DNA of 64,000 bases from Meconema thalassinum (lineage: Eukaryota; Arthropoda; Insecta; Orthoptera; Tettigoniidae). Shown here piece after piece: positions 11,781 to 24,480 of the stretch. The DNA lies in assembly GCA_946902985.2 (NCBI GenBank), contig OX336392.1:19628716-19692715 (forward strand), given 5' to 3'. The notes under the pieces were generated by a model. The model was not told where the DNA came from. It saw only the letters and a list, made by a program, of their open reading frames with translations, and searched no databases. Every line of letters begins with the position of its first letter. Position 1 is the first letter of the stretch. The translations under genes and the position numbers were made by a program.

Positions 11781-12664
11781 AAAAAAGAGGAAAAAGTAGA
11801 CTTGTGAGATCGATCCGGGGAAAAGTGTTTCTATCTGTCTGTCAACTCCTAAACGGCTGCAGCTAGCGAAACCAATGGCTGAATATCTCACGGCCATATT
11901 TGAAAATGACGTCAATGCTACCAACTGCTGAAAAATCACAATTGAAAATTGTGGTCTATGTTGGATATCTCTCACGATACGCATGGGAATTGTTCCAAAA
12001 TTGACACACGTATAGATAATATTACGTCAGACTAATTTACAGGAGGCCATACATGAATGTGTTGCTGATAGGTCAAATCTTTAATTGCATGTAACCTCAT
12101 CTATTGGATTTCAACCAAATTTGATAAGTGATTTGCTCACCGGAGGAGATATGAATATACATTCTTTTAGTGTCAACAGGGCTGCCAACTGTTGAGAAAT
12201 GCACTCTATAATATTTTATCCTAATCTCAATATATCAGAAAGTATGCAGGCCATTAGTTCTAAACTTTGCATACATATAGTACCTGCAAATGTAGCTTAA
12301 TTTTCAATGAAGGATATAAGACAATGCTGCCAACATGATTGTAAACGTGCTGATAGGTTTAATGTTGAATCACATGTAACTTCCATACTGATATACATCA
12401 TAATGCTTCAATTTGAGTTTGAGCACCCAATGTATGTCAGTGTAGCTAACCTGATTTTACGCACGCTGATAAATTCAATATGTAAATACATGTAACGTGA
12501 ATACTATCTATTGGACCTCAACCAAATTTAGCACGTGCATTGTGAACCTTAATAGATGGAACTAAGAATATATTTAGAGTCGCCAGGTCTGCCAACTGTT
12601 GATATATGGTCTCTATAATATGAAGAAAAGTAGGCTCTTTAGTTCGTCACGGAACTACTTGTTT
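11781..12664 (+). mobile_element. Family B repeat copy 1
   Basis: The head AAAAAGTAGACTTGTGAGATC leads into sequence with AACGGCTGCAGC and repeated TGCCAACTGTTGA / ATTTGGTTGAAATCCAAT-like blocks (here in complement). The tail GAAAAGTAGGCTCTTTAGTTC ends in the hairpin AGTTCGTCACGGAACT plus ACTTGTTT. It shares architecture but not most of its sequence with family A. Confidence 0.7.
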
Positions 12665-15041
12665 CTCATCATAATTTTCCCATTCATGAACCATGGATTG
12701 AAATCACCTGACTTAGAGGGTACTTTCCACAGCCAATGAGAACATAGAAAACGGACCCAGCTTAGGTATCCCTCGGAAAACCCTATTCTGAAAGATTTCT
12801 GAAGCAATTCCTTATGGGAAAAGGTGCAAGTCCACGGGGGATGAAACATGACTAAGTAGGGTAACAAAATACGCCAGCAGATGATCAAACAATTATTTTG
12901 AATAAAAAATGTTCACTGATTTAAATCATTTATTTGATTCTAATACTTTGCACACCCCTGTATAACGCTCCTTATTAATTGTTCTTAATTTCAGTAGAAG
13001 AAATTATAACGTTGTCTATTCTTCTTTTCAATGTCGTTGTTAAAACAAAATAGGTATCTATATTTAAAGCCTAGCGTTCGATAACGGATCATTTTGAAGA
13101 AAATGTTCTCTTGCAGGTGGTAATCTAAATGAAATTAAGAACAACTAGTTGATACCACATATCAGTTACTGATAAAGCCATCGAACGAGTTCATTCGTAT
13201 AAATATCTAGGGTGTTACCTGAATGACAAATGGGACTGCAGCCATGAAATCAAAGCTTGAATTGAGCAAGCCAGGGGTGTCTTTATCAAAATGAAGAATC
13301 TGCTGTGTCACCGAGATCTTAGTCTGAGAACGAGACTACTTGCCCCCAAGTGTTACATAATTCCCGTACTAATGTATGGACACGAGGGGTGGACGTTAAC
13401 CAAAACCTTGGAGAAGAAGTTTGAAGCATTTGAAACGTGGCTGTATCGTCACAAGCTTCGTGGGCCGACAAGGTGAGAAACACCGAGGTGCTAGATCGGA
13501 TGGGCAAGGAGATAGAGGTGCTCTACAACATCAAGCGACAGAAGCCACAATAATTTGGCCACGTGATTCGAAATAACAAGTACCGACTCCAGCAGCTAAT
13601 CATGGAAGGCAAGATTGAAGGACGGCGCAGACCAAGGAATTTGCGGGAATGGTTTGAACTTGACTCATCATCTCTGTTTCGAACGGCAACCTCGAGGCAA
13701 GGGATTGCAATGATGATCGCCAATCTTCGACGCGGAGACGGCATATAAAGACGAAGAAGAAGAAGTTGATACCCGTCAAAACATGTCGGTCATTGGCAAA
13801 ATATTCTCTTATACAGAATGCATTTTTTGAACGATTACTTTTTGACACTGTTGCAACTTTAAGGTCGACTTCGGAACATATAACTGGCCATGACTGAAAC
13901 CTTGATGAGGCAAGTAGAGACCTACACGTTCCTGAGTTTCCCCTTGAGCTTTATTGATTGTGATAAAGTACGCCAAGCGAGAATTGAAGTGTTTTATCGG
14001 AAGATGTTAAATCATTCGAAGGATTATAGCTCTCTGCCCAGTAAGTGATTTCCCTCCACATATACTTACTCTAAAAGTTTGAGCCACAGAGCCACAACAA
14101 TATTTCCCCCCTTTTTAATTCTCATAAACAAAGATCTCAGTAAGACGCGGCGGGATCCGCCATCTCTCTGGTGGAATAGAGCCATTGTGTGCATGCGCGG
14201 GAGCGACAAATATTACATTTTTCTTTGATAATTTAAAAATATACCCTAACATATATTTTCCTATTAAAGACACTCTGCAAATCTAAATGCCAAGCTCTCG
14301 TTAGAGTGCATTACAAAGTCAATAGGTTAAGACATTTTCTCAATCTCGCGGTAACAGAAATATAGATTGATAAGGATCATTATATAAGTTATATATATAT
14401 ATATTTCAACAAACAGCACAGTGTATGTTATGTTATGTAGCATATTCTGGTATTGGGTAGTATTGCGCAATCTACGGTGCCCATGTTAATTTTCAAAATT
14501 TATTTAACATTATCTCAGAAGCTATTAACTGGAAATAATTACATTTTTCAGGGATGATTCCTGATGCTTTCACGTTATTTTAACATTGGCTTTTTGAAAA
14601 TTAGATTTTGATATTTGATGTTTATTTTTAAACGTGGCGTAATTTGAAGAGCATTTCCATGAAAATGTATATCTGGTGAAATAAAACTGAAGTAAATTTT
14701 GCAAAACGGCTGTCTTAAAATATATCACACAAGGAGGAATTACTTCAAAAACTTTGAGCTTTGCATGTTGAATAGTTGCGGATAAAAGGAAATTTGTATA
14801 CGAGGAAATGTATTTTATCAGGAAACTGGACGAGGAGACATGAAAAAGGCCATGGCTGCCCAAAATCCTTATTGACAAAGTTTAATGAAATAGGAATATG
14901 ACACCGTAAGACAATAAACTGTAATTCTTGAGCACAGTGTCTCATTATAACCTACTTCAGCAAACAGTGGTATATTTGATACAAATGAAGTTGCAAGATT
15001 GACGCACAATTTTATAACAAGGCAAATTTGCAAATACTTTC
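12665..15041. other. Mostly unassigned, containing LINE remnant 3
   Basis: Apart from the LINE at 13170-13755 and the inverted-repeat arm starting at 14870, nothing is recognised. A (TA)n stretch is at ~14390-14402. Confidence 0.4.
13170..13755 (+). pseudogene. LINE remnant 3 (C-terminal end)
   Basis: Frames give YKYLGCYLNDKWD, IKMKNLLCHRDLSLRTRLL, YIIPVLMYGHEGWTLTKTLE, FGHVIRNNKYRLQQLIMEGK and RRPRNLREWFELDSSSLFRT. The final segment and a following (GAA)n stretch mark the 3' end of the element. At least two frameshifts or stops break it. Confidence 0.75.
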
Positions 15042-15045
15042 AAAA
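14870..15045. repeat. Inverted repeat pair with 17225-17410
   Basis: CTGTAATTCTTGAGCACAGTG, ATAACCTACTTCAGCAAACA and GATACAAATGAAGTTGCAAG here are matched in reverse complement at 17225-17410 (e.g. CTCAAGAATTACAATTTATTG, TTTGCTAAAGAAGGTTATTA). The pair brackets 2.2 kb that contains family B copy 2. Confidence 0.7.
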
Positions 15046-16150
15046 ACAAGAAGTTCCGTTACGAACTAAAGAGCCTACTTTTCTTAAAATTTAAGATTCA
15101 TGCCAATGATTAATGACGAAATTAAGTTGGTAATATCGAAATTTCTAATTAGTACGAAATACTGTATACCTGGCATAATGTAGCCTAATAAAGCACTACA
15201 GTTGGCAGCCCTGGTGACTGAATATATTCTTAGATCCATTTCTTAGGGTACAGAATACAAAATTTGGTTGATGTCCAATGGATAGTATGGACGTTACATA
15301 CAGTTAAACATTGGATCTAACAGCGCGCGTAAAATCATGTTGGCAACAATGCCATGCCTGTATTGGTCAGAAATAATCTGAAATAATTTGATCTATTGTT
15401 GTGCCAATTTTGAATGAAATCCATTAGTTAGTATAGAAGTTACATGAATTTAAAGTTGGACCTCTCAGCAGGCTTAGAATCATGTTGGTAGCACTGACGT
15501 ATATAAGTTACTCCAAATTAATATAGAATGTCAGGTATTATACGTGGGCATATTTTAAAACTGTCGGCTTGAATATTTTCTGATATGTGGGTATTTGGAT
15601 TAAAACAAATTGTGAGCATTTATTAACAGTTGGCAGACCTGGTGGCTCTTAAGAATACACTCAGTCATATCTGTTTATGTACACATAGCACATACGAAAT
15701 TTGGTTGAAATCCAATTGATAGTGTAGAAGTTATATGCATTTAAAATTTGGACCTATCAGCAGGCTTATAATCATTTTGACAACACTGCCATGCATGGCC
15801 TCCTGGAAATTAAACTGCTACGTGTGCCAATTTCGAAATAGCTCCGATTCATACCTTCCAAGATATCCAACATGGAGCTCAAATTTCAAATGCGATTTTT
15901 CAGCAGTTGCTAGCACTGACATCATTTTCAAATATGGCTGTGAGATATTCAGGTATATGTCTTTATTCCTACCAAATTTTGTTTCGTTTGCTGCAGCCGT
16001 TTAGGAGTTGATAGGGGGGGACACACACACAGCCAGACAGACAGACAGACAGACAGACAGAAGGACAGACAGACAGACAGACAGACACACATCTGCCCGA
16101 TCTCATAAGTCTACTTTTTCCTCATTTTTGCAAAATGTGAAAAGTAGGCT
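15042..16150 (-). mobile_element. Family B repeat copy 2
   Basis: The tail AGTTCCGTTACGAACT is at the left. Internal blocks repeat the theme of copy 1 (TTGGTTGAAATCCAATTGAT, GGCAACACTGCC-like). The head at the right has (CAGA)n, GATCTCATAAGTCTACTTTT and the hairpin partner AAAAGTAGGCTAA. Confidence 0.7.
16031..16090. repeat. (CAGA)n microsatellite
   Basis: Runs of CAGACAGA with one AAGG interruption, in the head region of family B copy 2. Confidence 0.95.
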
Positions 16151-16424
16151 AATAATAACTATCAAAAATGATAAAAAATACTCTAAAAGACTAAAAATCA
16201 GATCTGTTACAACTTTTACATTAACGGTGAAAGTTAAATCTCTTGAAACGACAGCTCGAAGTGGAAATGTGGAACTGATGTGATGATTCATTAAATTCGT
16301 TTGAGGTTTTGGATCATATTTTACGTTGAAATAAAAAGCTTTATGTTCGATGATCTCGAAATGTAAATATTATAAGTCAGAAAACTGTATCTTAATGAGG
16401 GTCATTATAGTACTATTCTTCATT

Positions 16425-16835
16425 ATGAAACAGTTTCTCCAGCCAATCAGAGCTCATTCATTGACCAATTAGGTAAGGATAGCTTCGCACATGCGCTCAA
16501 AATCCAACATGTCGTTCATGAAATACAAGATTTGAAAGTTCAAATTGGATATCGGATCAACCATTGTAGTTACAATCCCAAACACAAAGACAAAATCATC
16601 ACGAACCTTTACGGTAACAAGAAAATACTATGACATATGCAAGAAATTTATGAATCTACGTCCAGAAGTTAGCAACACAGCATCCTTCTATATAAATTAC
16701 CGACATGGAAAGTGAACCTTCCCATATGTTCGCCTAAATAAACTGGCGAATATGAGACAAGAAATAGCACTGTACCGTAATATCCCCAACACCAATTTAT
16801 ACACAGCGCATTGCTTTCAAACGACATCGGTGACA
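16425..16835. repeat. Block homologous to the palindrome-arm conserved block
   Basis: Single-copy version of the sequence at 46690-47215, with the shared TATATAAA at 16689-16696 and CGACATGGAAAGTG after it. It lacks the 93-bp duplication. No ORF of note crosses it, which weakens the case that the arm version is coding. Confidence 0.8.
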
Positions 16836-17639
16836 ATATTAGTGAATGCTAGTCTTGATCGGCACTAGACATCATGCAGGCTGTAAACAATAGCATTGCC
16901 AAGCAAAGTAAATTGCCTCTGCTTACGAAGGTCTTTGATCCACGCATGCGCTCTGTTCTGTAAGCAAAACCACTGCGCTCTGTTCACTAACTAACATATA
17001 ATAAAGTTATAATTATCGTCGAACATAAACAGTCGTATGCAACTGGCCTATAATCGTAATTGAGACACTCGTATGGAAATTATAAAATTCGCTACGCTCA
17101 ATTTATAAACATACTCGTGTCTTAATTATTGCCATTATACGCTTGTTGAATATTTGATCATGGAATAAGTTGTTGAGAGTTTTAATATTAAATAATTTGA
17201 GATAATTAGTATTTAGGAAATAATTTGAAATCAAGCCTTTTTATAAAATTTGGTGTCAATCTTGCAACATTATTTGTATCAAGCACTGTTTGCTAAAGAA
17301 GGTTATTATGTAACACTGTGCTCAAGAATTACAATTTATTGAATTAAGATATTATTTTCCTAGTTTATCAAGAAACTAGAATCAAAGAATTTTCGCTAGC
17401 TGAGGAAACGGAAAAGTTTTGGTTTTTGGATGAAGTGATCTCCGATACCGCAACACCTATATTGGTTCCTTTTTTCCTTTTGTCTATTGTCTAATAGAGT
17501 GAACTAAAAATCTAGTGAAAGATAGAGAGGTGCGGAAAGGAAAACAAGATGTTCAGTAGAGAACATATAGCCTACTTTCTCCTAAATGCATGGGTATAGT
17601 TATAACTCTCTGTCCTTATCATGGAGTATAATTGAATAT

Positions 17640-17790
17640 TGGCTGTTGTAGCTTTGTTGATTGGTTGGTTCCGTAGTTTAGGGGCTGCGACAACGCCGTC
17701 ATGTAGGCATAGCCCCGTGTACTTTGGGTGAGTGTAGAATTTGTCTGATAACGGTTGTTAATTGTGATGGCTGTATTAGTGTGTGTTACC
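17640..17790. repeat. Dispersed repeat 'GTTCCGTAGTTTAGGGGCTG' (three copies in window)
   Basis: TTGGTTGGTTCCGTAGTTTA, GGGGCTGCGACAA and GCCCCGTGTACTTTGGGTG occur here, at 20512-20625 and at 25837-25965. Complement-strand relatives lie at ~18280-18535 and ~28870-28985. No coding capacity is present. Confidence 0.8.
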
Positions 17791-17999
17791 TGTGATTCAT
17801 GCAGAAGTGCTGCAGACGATGAATTTTCCAAGTAGTTCCTACGTTTGCCACCAAACGCTGCCATCTACGACACCTAGCCGCGAACTTGGCTACTAGATGC
17901 CATCGCAGCCAGCACCTGGTGGCTAACGTTGGAACTAATATAGCGTTATCAAACTAACCTACAATTTTTAGCTTCCACAAGTGTAGTTAGAGGAAGGGT

Positions 18000-18175
18000 C
18001 ATTTACATGCCATAAATCTATGACATGGGCCCACCGGCTTTACTTCCCCTCCGAAGGAAGGCACACTGAGGGATTTTAACGCTCTTAAAATATCCGACGA
18101 CTTCGGCCAGGTTTGAACCCGCGATCTTGGGCATAGAAGCTCAGAGTGCTACCAACTACGCCACCGAAGCCGCCG
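18000..18175 (-). mobile_element. Short tRNA-like SINE, copy 1
   Basis: The minus-strand head GGCTTCGGTGGCGTAGTTGG (A box) and GCGGGTTCAAACCTGGCCG (B box) are followed by TTCCTTCGGAGGGGAAGTAA and CCATGTCATAGATTTATGGC. A second copy lies at 22635-22810. Confidence 0.75.
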
Positions 18176-18226
18176 TTGTAGTAGCTTGTTGAAATACGTT
18201 GATTGAATCCTCACCTGAATTAGGCC

Positions 18227-18235
<9 letters not shown>

Positions 18236-18273
<38 letters not shown>
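18236..18273. repeat. (CA)n microsatellite
   Basis: Nineteen CA units next to a short (TA)n stretch. The minus-strand ORF ending in a Val-Cys run is a by-product. Confidence 0.95.
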
Positions 18274-18276
<3 letters not shown>

Positions 18277-19325
18277 TACAGCCATCACAATAACACAGGT
18301 TATCAGACAAAATTCAACACTCACACAAGTACAAGGGGCTAAATGACAATGACGTCTCAAATTAAACAACAACAACAGCTTCCTACTCAATTCCTTCCAG
18401 GTATAAAAGTACACACACTAGTAAGCCTACAGACATCACAGTGACACAGGATATCAACAACTTCTACACACACCCAAGTACACGGGGCTAAAAGATCTTG
18501 ATGCCGTAAAACCCCTAAAGAATCAACAACAAAAACAACAACAGTAGACTCTACCGCTGTTCAAGGACAACGAATTGTGATCGCTGTAGTCGAGTGTTGA
18601 AATATGTGGTGTTATAAGTATATATGCTTAACATTATAACGTGTGAGTAGTTATAAATCAATAAAGACAAAATAAATCAAAGTAAGAAAAAAATTGAACT
18701 TGCTGGGATTTGGTCTACGAACCTCTAGACTATGAGTCTAGGTCGCTACCACTACGCCACACACGCCCTACGCCACCATTAGGTTATCAACTGGTTTAGT
18801 ATAACTCCATAATATTTTGTCTTGGAATCAACGACTGCATTAGCGTTTTCTGGCCTTTCTATAAACCATTCGATACTAAATATGTATTATTCAGTACATT
18901 CCTAAAAGGATATAAACTTACGAAGTTACTGAAATATGGACTAGCCAGCAAATAATAGCCTCCATTTAGACCCAACGGGACGGCACGGTCAGCCTGAACT
19001 GGTAGTCACTACTACGGTTACATATTCTATTATAAAAAGCTAATATCCTACCGGTCACCTCCTTGAGGACATTTTAAACCTCCCTATGGACGATGAGCGG
19101 ATTTGGTAAAGCCAGGCCTTTTTGAATCGTAAGTTACGGTTAGATACTAATACATGCATGGTTCATACATCTGCCATCTTGATACTATTTGGCTGATGAC
19201 CTTGTATTTGGGCAAAAGACGCATCCCACATTAACCTATATTGTTGCAAACTTTGGCAGAGATCGGATGATTAGGTTAGTCGTAATTTGATTTAAGCTCA
19301 GAACATTTGGATGGGCGCCATTTCT

Positions 19326-19668
19326 GTTTTTTTTTTTTTTTGTTATCATTTTTTTTGGTCGTGTGGCCTCCTCAGAGGCCGAGTGCAGATCTTTCTATTC
19401 GACGCCCGTGGGCGACCTTCGCGTCGGGATGAGAGATGGAATGGATGAAGATGGATGAAACTGGGCAAGGATGTGGAAGGAATCGGCCGTGGCCTATCAG
19501 AAGGTACCGTCCCAGCATTTGCCTGGTGTTGAAAATGGGAAATCACGGAAAACCATTTCAAGGACGGCCGCCGTTGGGGCTCGAACCGACACGTCTACCG
19601 AGTCAGCAGACAGCTTGGTCCCATGACCTAACGCTGCGCTTTAGCCAGCTGAGCCACTGCTGTCGGTT
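19326..19668 (-). mobile_element. tRNA-derived SINE copy, second head type
   Basis: The minus-strand head is CAGTGGCTCAGCTGGCTAAA (A box) and TCGGTTCGAGCCCC (B box). The body shares AAATGCTGGGACGGTACCTT with the SINE at 27159-27652, so two tRNA heads share a body. The A tail is the T-run at 19326-19341. It is inserted in the family C repeat. Confidence 0.75.
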
Positions 19669-19970
19669 TTGTTATGATATACAACAAGACACTGAGTTGT
19701 CCCTTGCTGCTGCTACCTCTGTACCAAAGATGGTTCGATTTGGTTTCGTTGTGTTTGAATTGATAGGGGTTTCGACTTGCACACATAGCCTACACGGCCG
19801 CCATCTGCAAACTATTTTGCTGATGACTTTGTGGTTTGATCAAAAACGCTTCCTCCATGGAGGTATGTTGTAGCAAAAAAATTGATAGAGATCAGATGAT
19901 TAGGTTGGTCATAATTTGATTTAAACTTTGGGCCGATAACCTAGATGTTAGGCCCCTTAAAACAACAATT

Positions 19971-19971
<1 letters not shown>

Positions 19972-20006
<35 letters not shown>
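19972..20006. repeat. (ATC)n microsatellite
   Basis: Eleven or twelve ATC units follow GGCCCCTTAAAACAAC, a sequence tag also found after other repeats at ~1380-1396. Confidence 0.95.
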
Positions 20007-20639
20007 GATTTAAACTTTGAACATTTGGGTGGCCGCCATTACGTTTCCTTCAAAATGGCGGCGATATAAAACATGAGACTGTACCAAATTTCGTTCAATT
20101 CTGTTTCGTCGTGCTTGAATTGATATGGGGTACAGACATACACACTCACACACACGGACTGACAACGTTTAGCCTGTGTAGATCTCATAAGTCTACTTTC
20201 ATTTTTTTGGGCAAAAATCGTAAGTATGCTAAAATTACAGGGTTGTGGGAAAGTATAAGGAAAGTAGTCTTTTAAATGATCCATGAAGAAGATAAATGTA
20301 CCGTTGAAAGCTGAGGGTATTTAGATTAATATGGCGTAGAAAATGAAATTTTGAACATTTTGAAAATTTTCAACATTACGGAGTTCCTTATGTTGCATCC
20401 CATCGTTTAAATTTGTGATACGTCGTTCCGTCAAACCTTGTACACTATGTACGGTGACATATATATGTATACCAAGTCCGATCATATCTTGTGACCTATC
20501 CCGTCTACATCTGGTTGGTTGGTTCCGTAGTTTAGGGGCTGCGACAATGCGGATGTAGCCCCGTGTACTTTGGGTGTGTGTAGAATTGGTCTGATAACCG
20601 GTTTTAATTGTGATGGCATCAGGGTCCAATTACAGGTGG

Positions 20640-21110
20640 GGCTCGATGTGACGACCAGCAGACGTCAATACATACACGCTACCATGTTCTGGTACACTCG
20701 GCCACCAATGTCTAGAGTTCCAACATCCTCCGCAGTCATAACCCGCACCAGTAGGTCATCCTCGGATTCCACAGGGGTCTCGTAAATCAAGGTTTTCATG
20801 TGACCCCACAGGTAGTAGTGTGCGGCGTGAAGTCGGGTGAACGTGCAGGCCATCAATCGGGCTACCACGATCTATCCGCTGTTGCCTAAATATGTGGTGC
20901 AGATGATCTCGGACCGCAAGTGAAGAATGCGGTGGTGCGCCATCGTCTTGAAACCACATGTTTGACGCACTGGCAGTCTAAGAACTCATGCAGTACGTCT
21001 TCAATGAATACCAAGTACGCGGCACCGGTGCGATTTCGTGGAGGAAGGTACAACATGTCAACAAACCTGCAGGGGATATGGGACATCACGTGATCGTTCA
21101 ATGACGTACG
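20640..21110 (-). pseudogene. Tc1/mariner-superfamily DDE transposase fragment
   Basis: Minus-strand fragments in different frames read WFQDDGAPPHSSLAVRDHL (catalytic Asp context), then a GSPIDGLHVHPTSRRTLLP segment corresponding to the third-Asp region, then LWGHMKTLIYETPVESEDDL and the C-terminal ADVGTLDIGGRVYQNMV. This is the C-terminal half of a DDE transposase family that is common in insects. Frameshifts and lost residues show it is dead. No terminal repeats were identified. Confidence 0.75.
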
Positions 21111-21369
21111 AACCCTAGTCCAGTGGCGCCGAAAATGCGGGAGATTTGAACGTGTGCTGTAGTGTTTTTTTGCGGGTAGCGGGAAGACAGTACATTTCCG
21201 GACTTAACCGTCTTGGTCCTCACTACAAGCCCTCAAGGTCTGTAATGGGAATTTAGAATCACCCTGTTTATAAAAAGCGTAAGCTAATCGGACGTACAAA
21301 ACCTGAGTGAAGATTCCACTCGTAATTTACAGTTCATGACGTAATATCGGCCACAGTATTTCTTACATA

Positions 21370-22040
21370 ATTTGCAATGGCCTTGATAAGGAAGCCAATA
21401 AGGTCAGAGCTCGTAAGATGGAAACTGCATATCGATTAACAAGAAAGCCACATCTTTCAGAGCAATGTTAGGATATTATGCCGCTATGATTAAATCGGAA
21501 GCTCTTTATAGTTCCGAATGCCTTATTTAAACAAAAAAGGAGAAACAAGGAGTTAGTAAAGAAAGAACGAAGATTCCTAAGGAAAATATTGGGGCCAGTA
21601 CAGAGAGCAGATGGCTTCTGGATGAGATGGAGGAATAGTGACTTGTGCAACCAGGCGGAGAAACACGATGGGTAAGAGAAGGAATACATTTTATGGTCAC
21701 CTCACACGAATGAGCAACATTAGGTTAACCAAAAGGATATTCACTTACATTAGCAAATTAAAGTCCACCACAAAATGGGCTGAGGAAACACGAGCAGGAG
21801 TTGGCATCACTCAAGAAGATATTCTCAACAAATCACTGTTTCGAAGGATGGTTGATAAATGTAAAGTGTTTCAGGAAAAACCTCGCTCAAAAACCAAGGT
21901 CATCTGATCTGAAGAAAGAAGCAGGAGACTCAGCGAACGCATGAAGACATTCTGGGAGGAGAAGAAGAGATTGGCAAGTCGGCCGATTGATCAACGCCGT
22001 CCACATTAGGCCAACATCGACAGAAGAAGAATTTGCAATA
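21370..22040 (+). pseudogene. LINE remnant 4 (C-terminal end)
   Basis: Shifted frames contain an IKSEALYSSECLI-like stretch, an IFYGHLTRMSNIRLTKRIFT-like segment (MGKRRNTFYGHLTRMSNIRL at ~21668) and LKSTTKWAEETRAGVGITQE. This pattern is seen after the RT domain of non-LTR elements. It differs from remnants 1-3, so several LINE families are present. Confidence 0.7.
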
Positions 22041-22634
22041 TGTATAAGTTATTTCATTTACAGACCTATTAATTCACAGGATACACGGGAAGTGTATGCA
22101 CAACTGTACACATAACCACAGTTAGTGTGAGAAGCCTGGTGCACAAGCGTGTGTAAGCAAGTGCTAGTGGCGTGTTATAGTGGCTATGACTTACATGCGG
22201 TCAGGTCCAGCTGCATGCACTGTGCTATATGAACTGCCCTTCATTCATGAGCAGTGATCGCTTGCTTCCAATTAAGCTCTATGAAACAGCGAGTAGATCA
22301 TTGCTGACCTACCGCAACACTAATTTCAGCTTCACCTTTACATACAGTTGTTCATGTATAATACTCGGGTATACAACCAGTGCCATAGGCAACCTTGACA
22401 GCTGCTTTAGGGCAGGATCAGTTAGGTGTGCTCTCCATTGTTGCTCACGTCCGTACGTTTCACCTCAAAGTGCTCTACTCGTGACCCCTGGGTGGTGCTA
22501 AGCGAGCAATATCTCTCTCCCGGTCAATTTCAAGTAGTTCTAACTTTCGCTACCAGATATCAATGCTACCTAGTGGTGAACGTTGGAACTTTGATACAGC
22601 GTTCCGACGAACTCTAACCTAACAATTAAGCTTC

Positions 22635-22810
22635 ACACAAGTTTAGTCTGTGGAAGGATCTTTTACATGCCATAAATCTATGACATGGGACCGCCGGCTT
22701 TACTTCCCCTCCGAAGGAAGGCATACTGAAGAACTTCGGCCGGGTTTGAACCCGCTATCTTGGGCACAGCAGTTCAGCATGCTACCAAGTACGTCACCGA
22801 AGCCGCTGAG
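22635..22810 (-). mobile_element. Short tRNA-like SINE, copy 2
   Basis: Same family as 18000-18175, with the GGCTTCGGTGACGTACTTGG head, AGCGGGTTCAAACCCGGCCG and TTCCTTCGGAGGGGAAGTAA. It lacks the ACGCTCTTAAAATATCCGAC segment of copy 1, an internal deletion of ~30 bp. Confidence 0.75.
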
Positions 22811-22974
22811 ATGCAAATCACAAGGAATATAAAATTAGTTAGCATGTTTAAGAGAACATTTTCAATACTAATAACTTGTAAGATTGACTTTGCATGACAT
22901 TTATTTACAAAACTGTTTACTTATTCCTCTCTCTTGTTGTGGGTAGACATGGGCAATATATTTTCATTTATTAA

Positions 22975-24394
22975 CAAGTAGTTCCGTGAATAACTATACA
23001 GCCTATTTTCATATATCCTACTTATGTTAATTGCCACTATCAACATACAAAATTTCAGTTTGATAGCTGTAATAGATTCGTAGATATTGAGAACCGACTG
23101 AATATTGCGGATGGTCGCCATGTTGGATTTTATATCTGTAGGTCCTAGAGTTATGTACTGTTACATGAATATTATTGTGTACGTGTAGCATTCAAACTTC
23201 AATCGCATGATTAGGACACAAGAAGTAACAAGGTTTATTTCAAATTTCGCACAGCTGTCATCTTGTGGTTATGGAAACAATTGAAATAAATTAGATGCCA
23301 GTGGATTAACATTCGTATAACGATTTACTGCACCAAGTTTCACTGCACTCGGATGGTTAAATTGCGAGAAACGTCCATGTGAATATTTATACTTCGGGTC
23401 GCCGCCATGTTGGATTTGTGATCACCAGGTTATATAAAGTCCTATAGGTGAACTTAAGTTCATAACGCCTATGAACATTAAAAAAACCAGTTTGATTGCT
23501 ATAATAGATTCGTAGATATTCAGAGCCGTCTAAATATATCGGATGGTCGCCATGTTGGATTGTTAAATGTATAGGCCATAGAGTCATGTACCATTAAAGG
23601 GAAATTACTGCGTAGGTTCATTATTCAAACTTTCACTTCGATCGCATGATTACGACACAAGAAATAAAAACTTAATTTTAAAATTCGCACAGCCGCCATC
23701 TTGAGGTTATGTAAACAATTGAACTAAATTAGATACCAGTGTATTACAATGTGTATAAAATGTATTTTGGAACATAAAATCGCGAGAAACGTCTATTTAA
23801 AATTTTCAAATTCGCTTGGCCGCCATGTTCGTTTTGTAGTTAACCGGTTTTTGAAAGTCTTATAGATGAACTTCCAGTAGTGCCCTTTATCTGCGTACAA
23901 AATTTCAGGGTGATACCGCTAATAGTTTCAGAGATATAGAATACCGGTGAAATAATTCGCACATCCGCCATCTTGTGGTTATGTAAACAATTGAACGAAG
24001 TTAGATGTCGGTACATTACAATGTGTATATACATATACTGAGCCACGTTTTATTGCGTTTGGTAGGTTAAATCGCGAGAAACTCTATGTAAAAGTCGAAA
24101 ATTCGCGTGGCCGCCATATTGGTTTTGTAGTTACCAGTTTTTGAAAAGTCACATAGGTGAACTGCTAATAGTTCCCTTTATCATCCTAAAAAGTTCTAGG
24201 GTGATATCGGGAATAGTTTCGGAGATATTGAATGCTGGTGAAATATTTCGCACAGCCGCCATGTTGGATTGGTGAGACGTAACGAAATTTGAAGGGCAAG
24301 GGCGGGTTCGTCCGGAATAGTGCTATGGACTTACCGAGTTTCATTGATCTCGCTCCCGCCGTTTGGAAGTTATTAGAGGGACACACACACACAC

Positions 24395-24431
<37 letters not shown>

Positions 24432-24480
24432 GCACGCACACACACGGACAAAAGGTGATCTCATAAGCCTATTTTTTTTT
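22975..24480 (-). mobile_element. Family A repeat copy 3
   Basis: The tail AAGTAGTTCCGTGAATAACTA is at the left (hairpin weakened by one change). Four internal units carry GCCGCCATCTTG or GCCGCCATGTTGG. The head has mixed (CA)n/(CT)n and CTCATAAGCCTATTTTTTTT. It is head-to-head with copy 4. Confidence 0.75.
24381..24445. repeat. Compound (CA)n-(CT)n-(CA)n microsatellite
   Basis: Lies in the head region of family A copy 3. Simple (CA)n occurs at the same place in copy 2 (11704-11730) and broken (CA)n in copy 6 (~60846-60910). Confidence 0.95.

Larger units (their letters stand above)
17548..20240 (-). mobile_element. Family C repeat, disrupted by SINEs and other repeats
   Basis: The tail hairpin GATGTTCAGTAGAGAACAT lies at ~17550-17568, followed by TAGCCTACTTTCTCC. 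The body re-emerges at ~19160-19320 and ~19780-20100 with GCCATCTTGATACTATTTGG, GAGATC(G/A)GATGATTAGGTT and TAATTTGATTTAA blocks. The head, GATCTCATAAGTCTACTTTC, is at ~20180-20230. The intervening DNA includes a 'GTTCCGTAGTTTAGGGGCTG' dispersed repeat, tRNA-like SINEs and microsatellites. That all parts belong to one element is inferred from order and orientation. Confidence 0.55.

Noticed and set aside
18680..18770. tRNA gene on the minus strand
   Set aside because: Has A- and B-box-like parts but acceptor ends do not pair convincingly; likely a SINE head.
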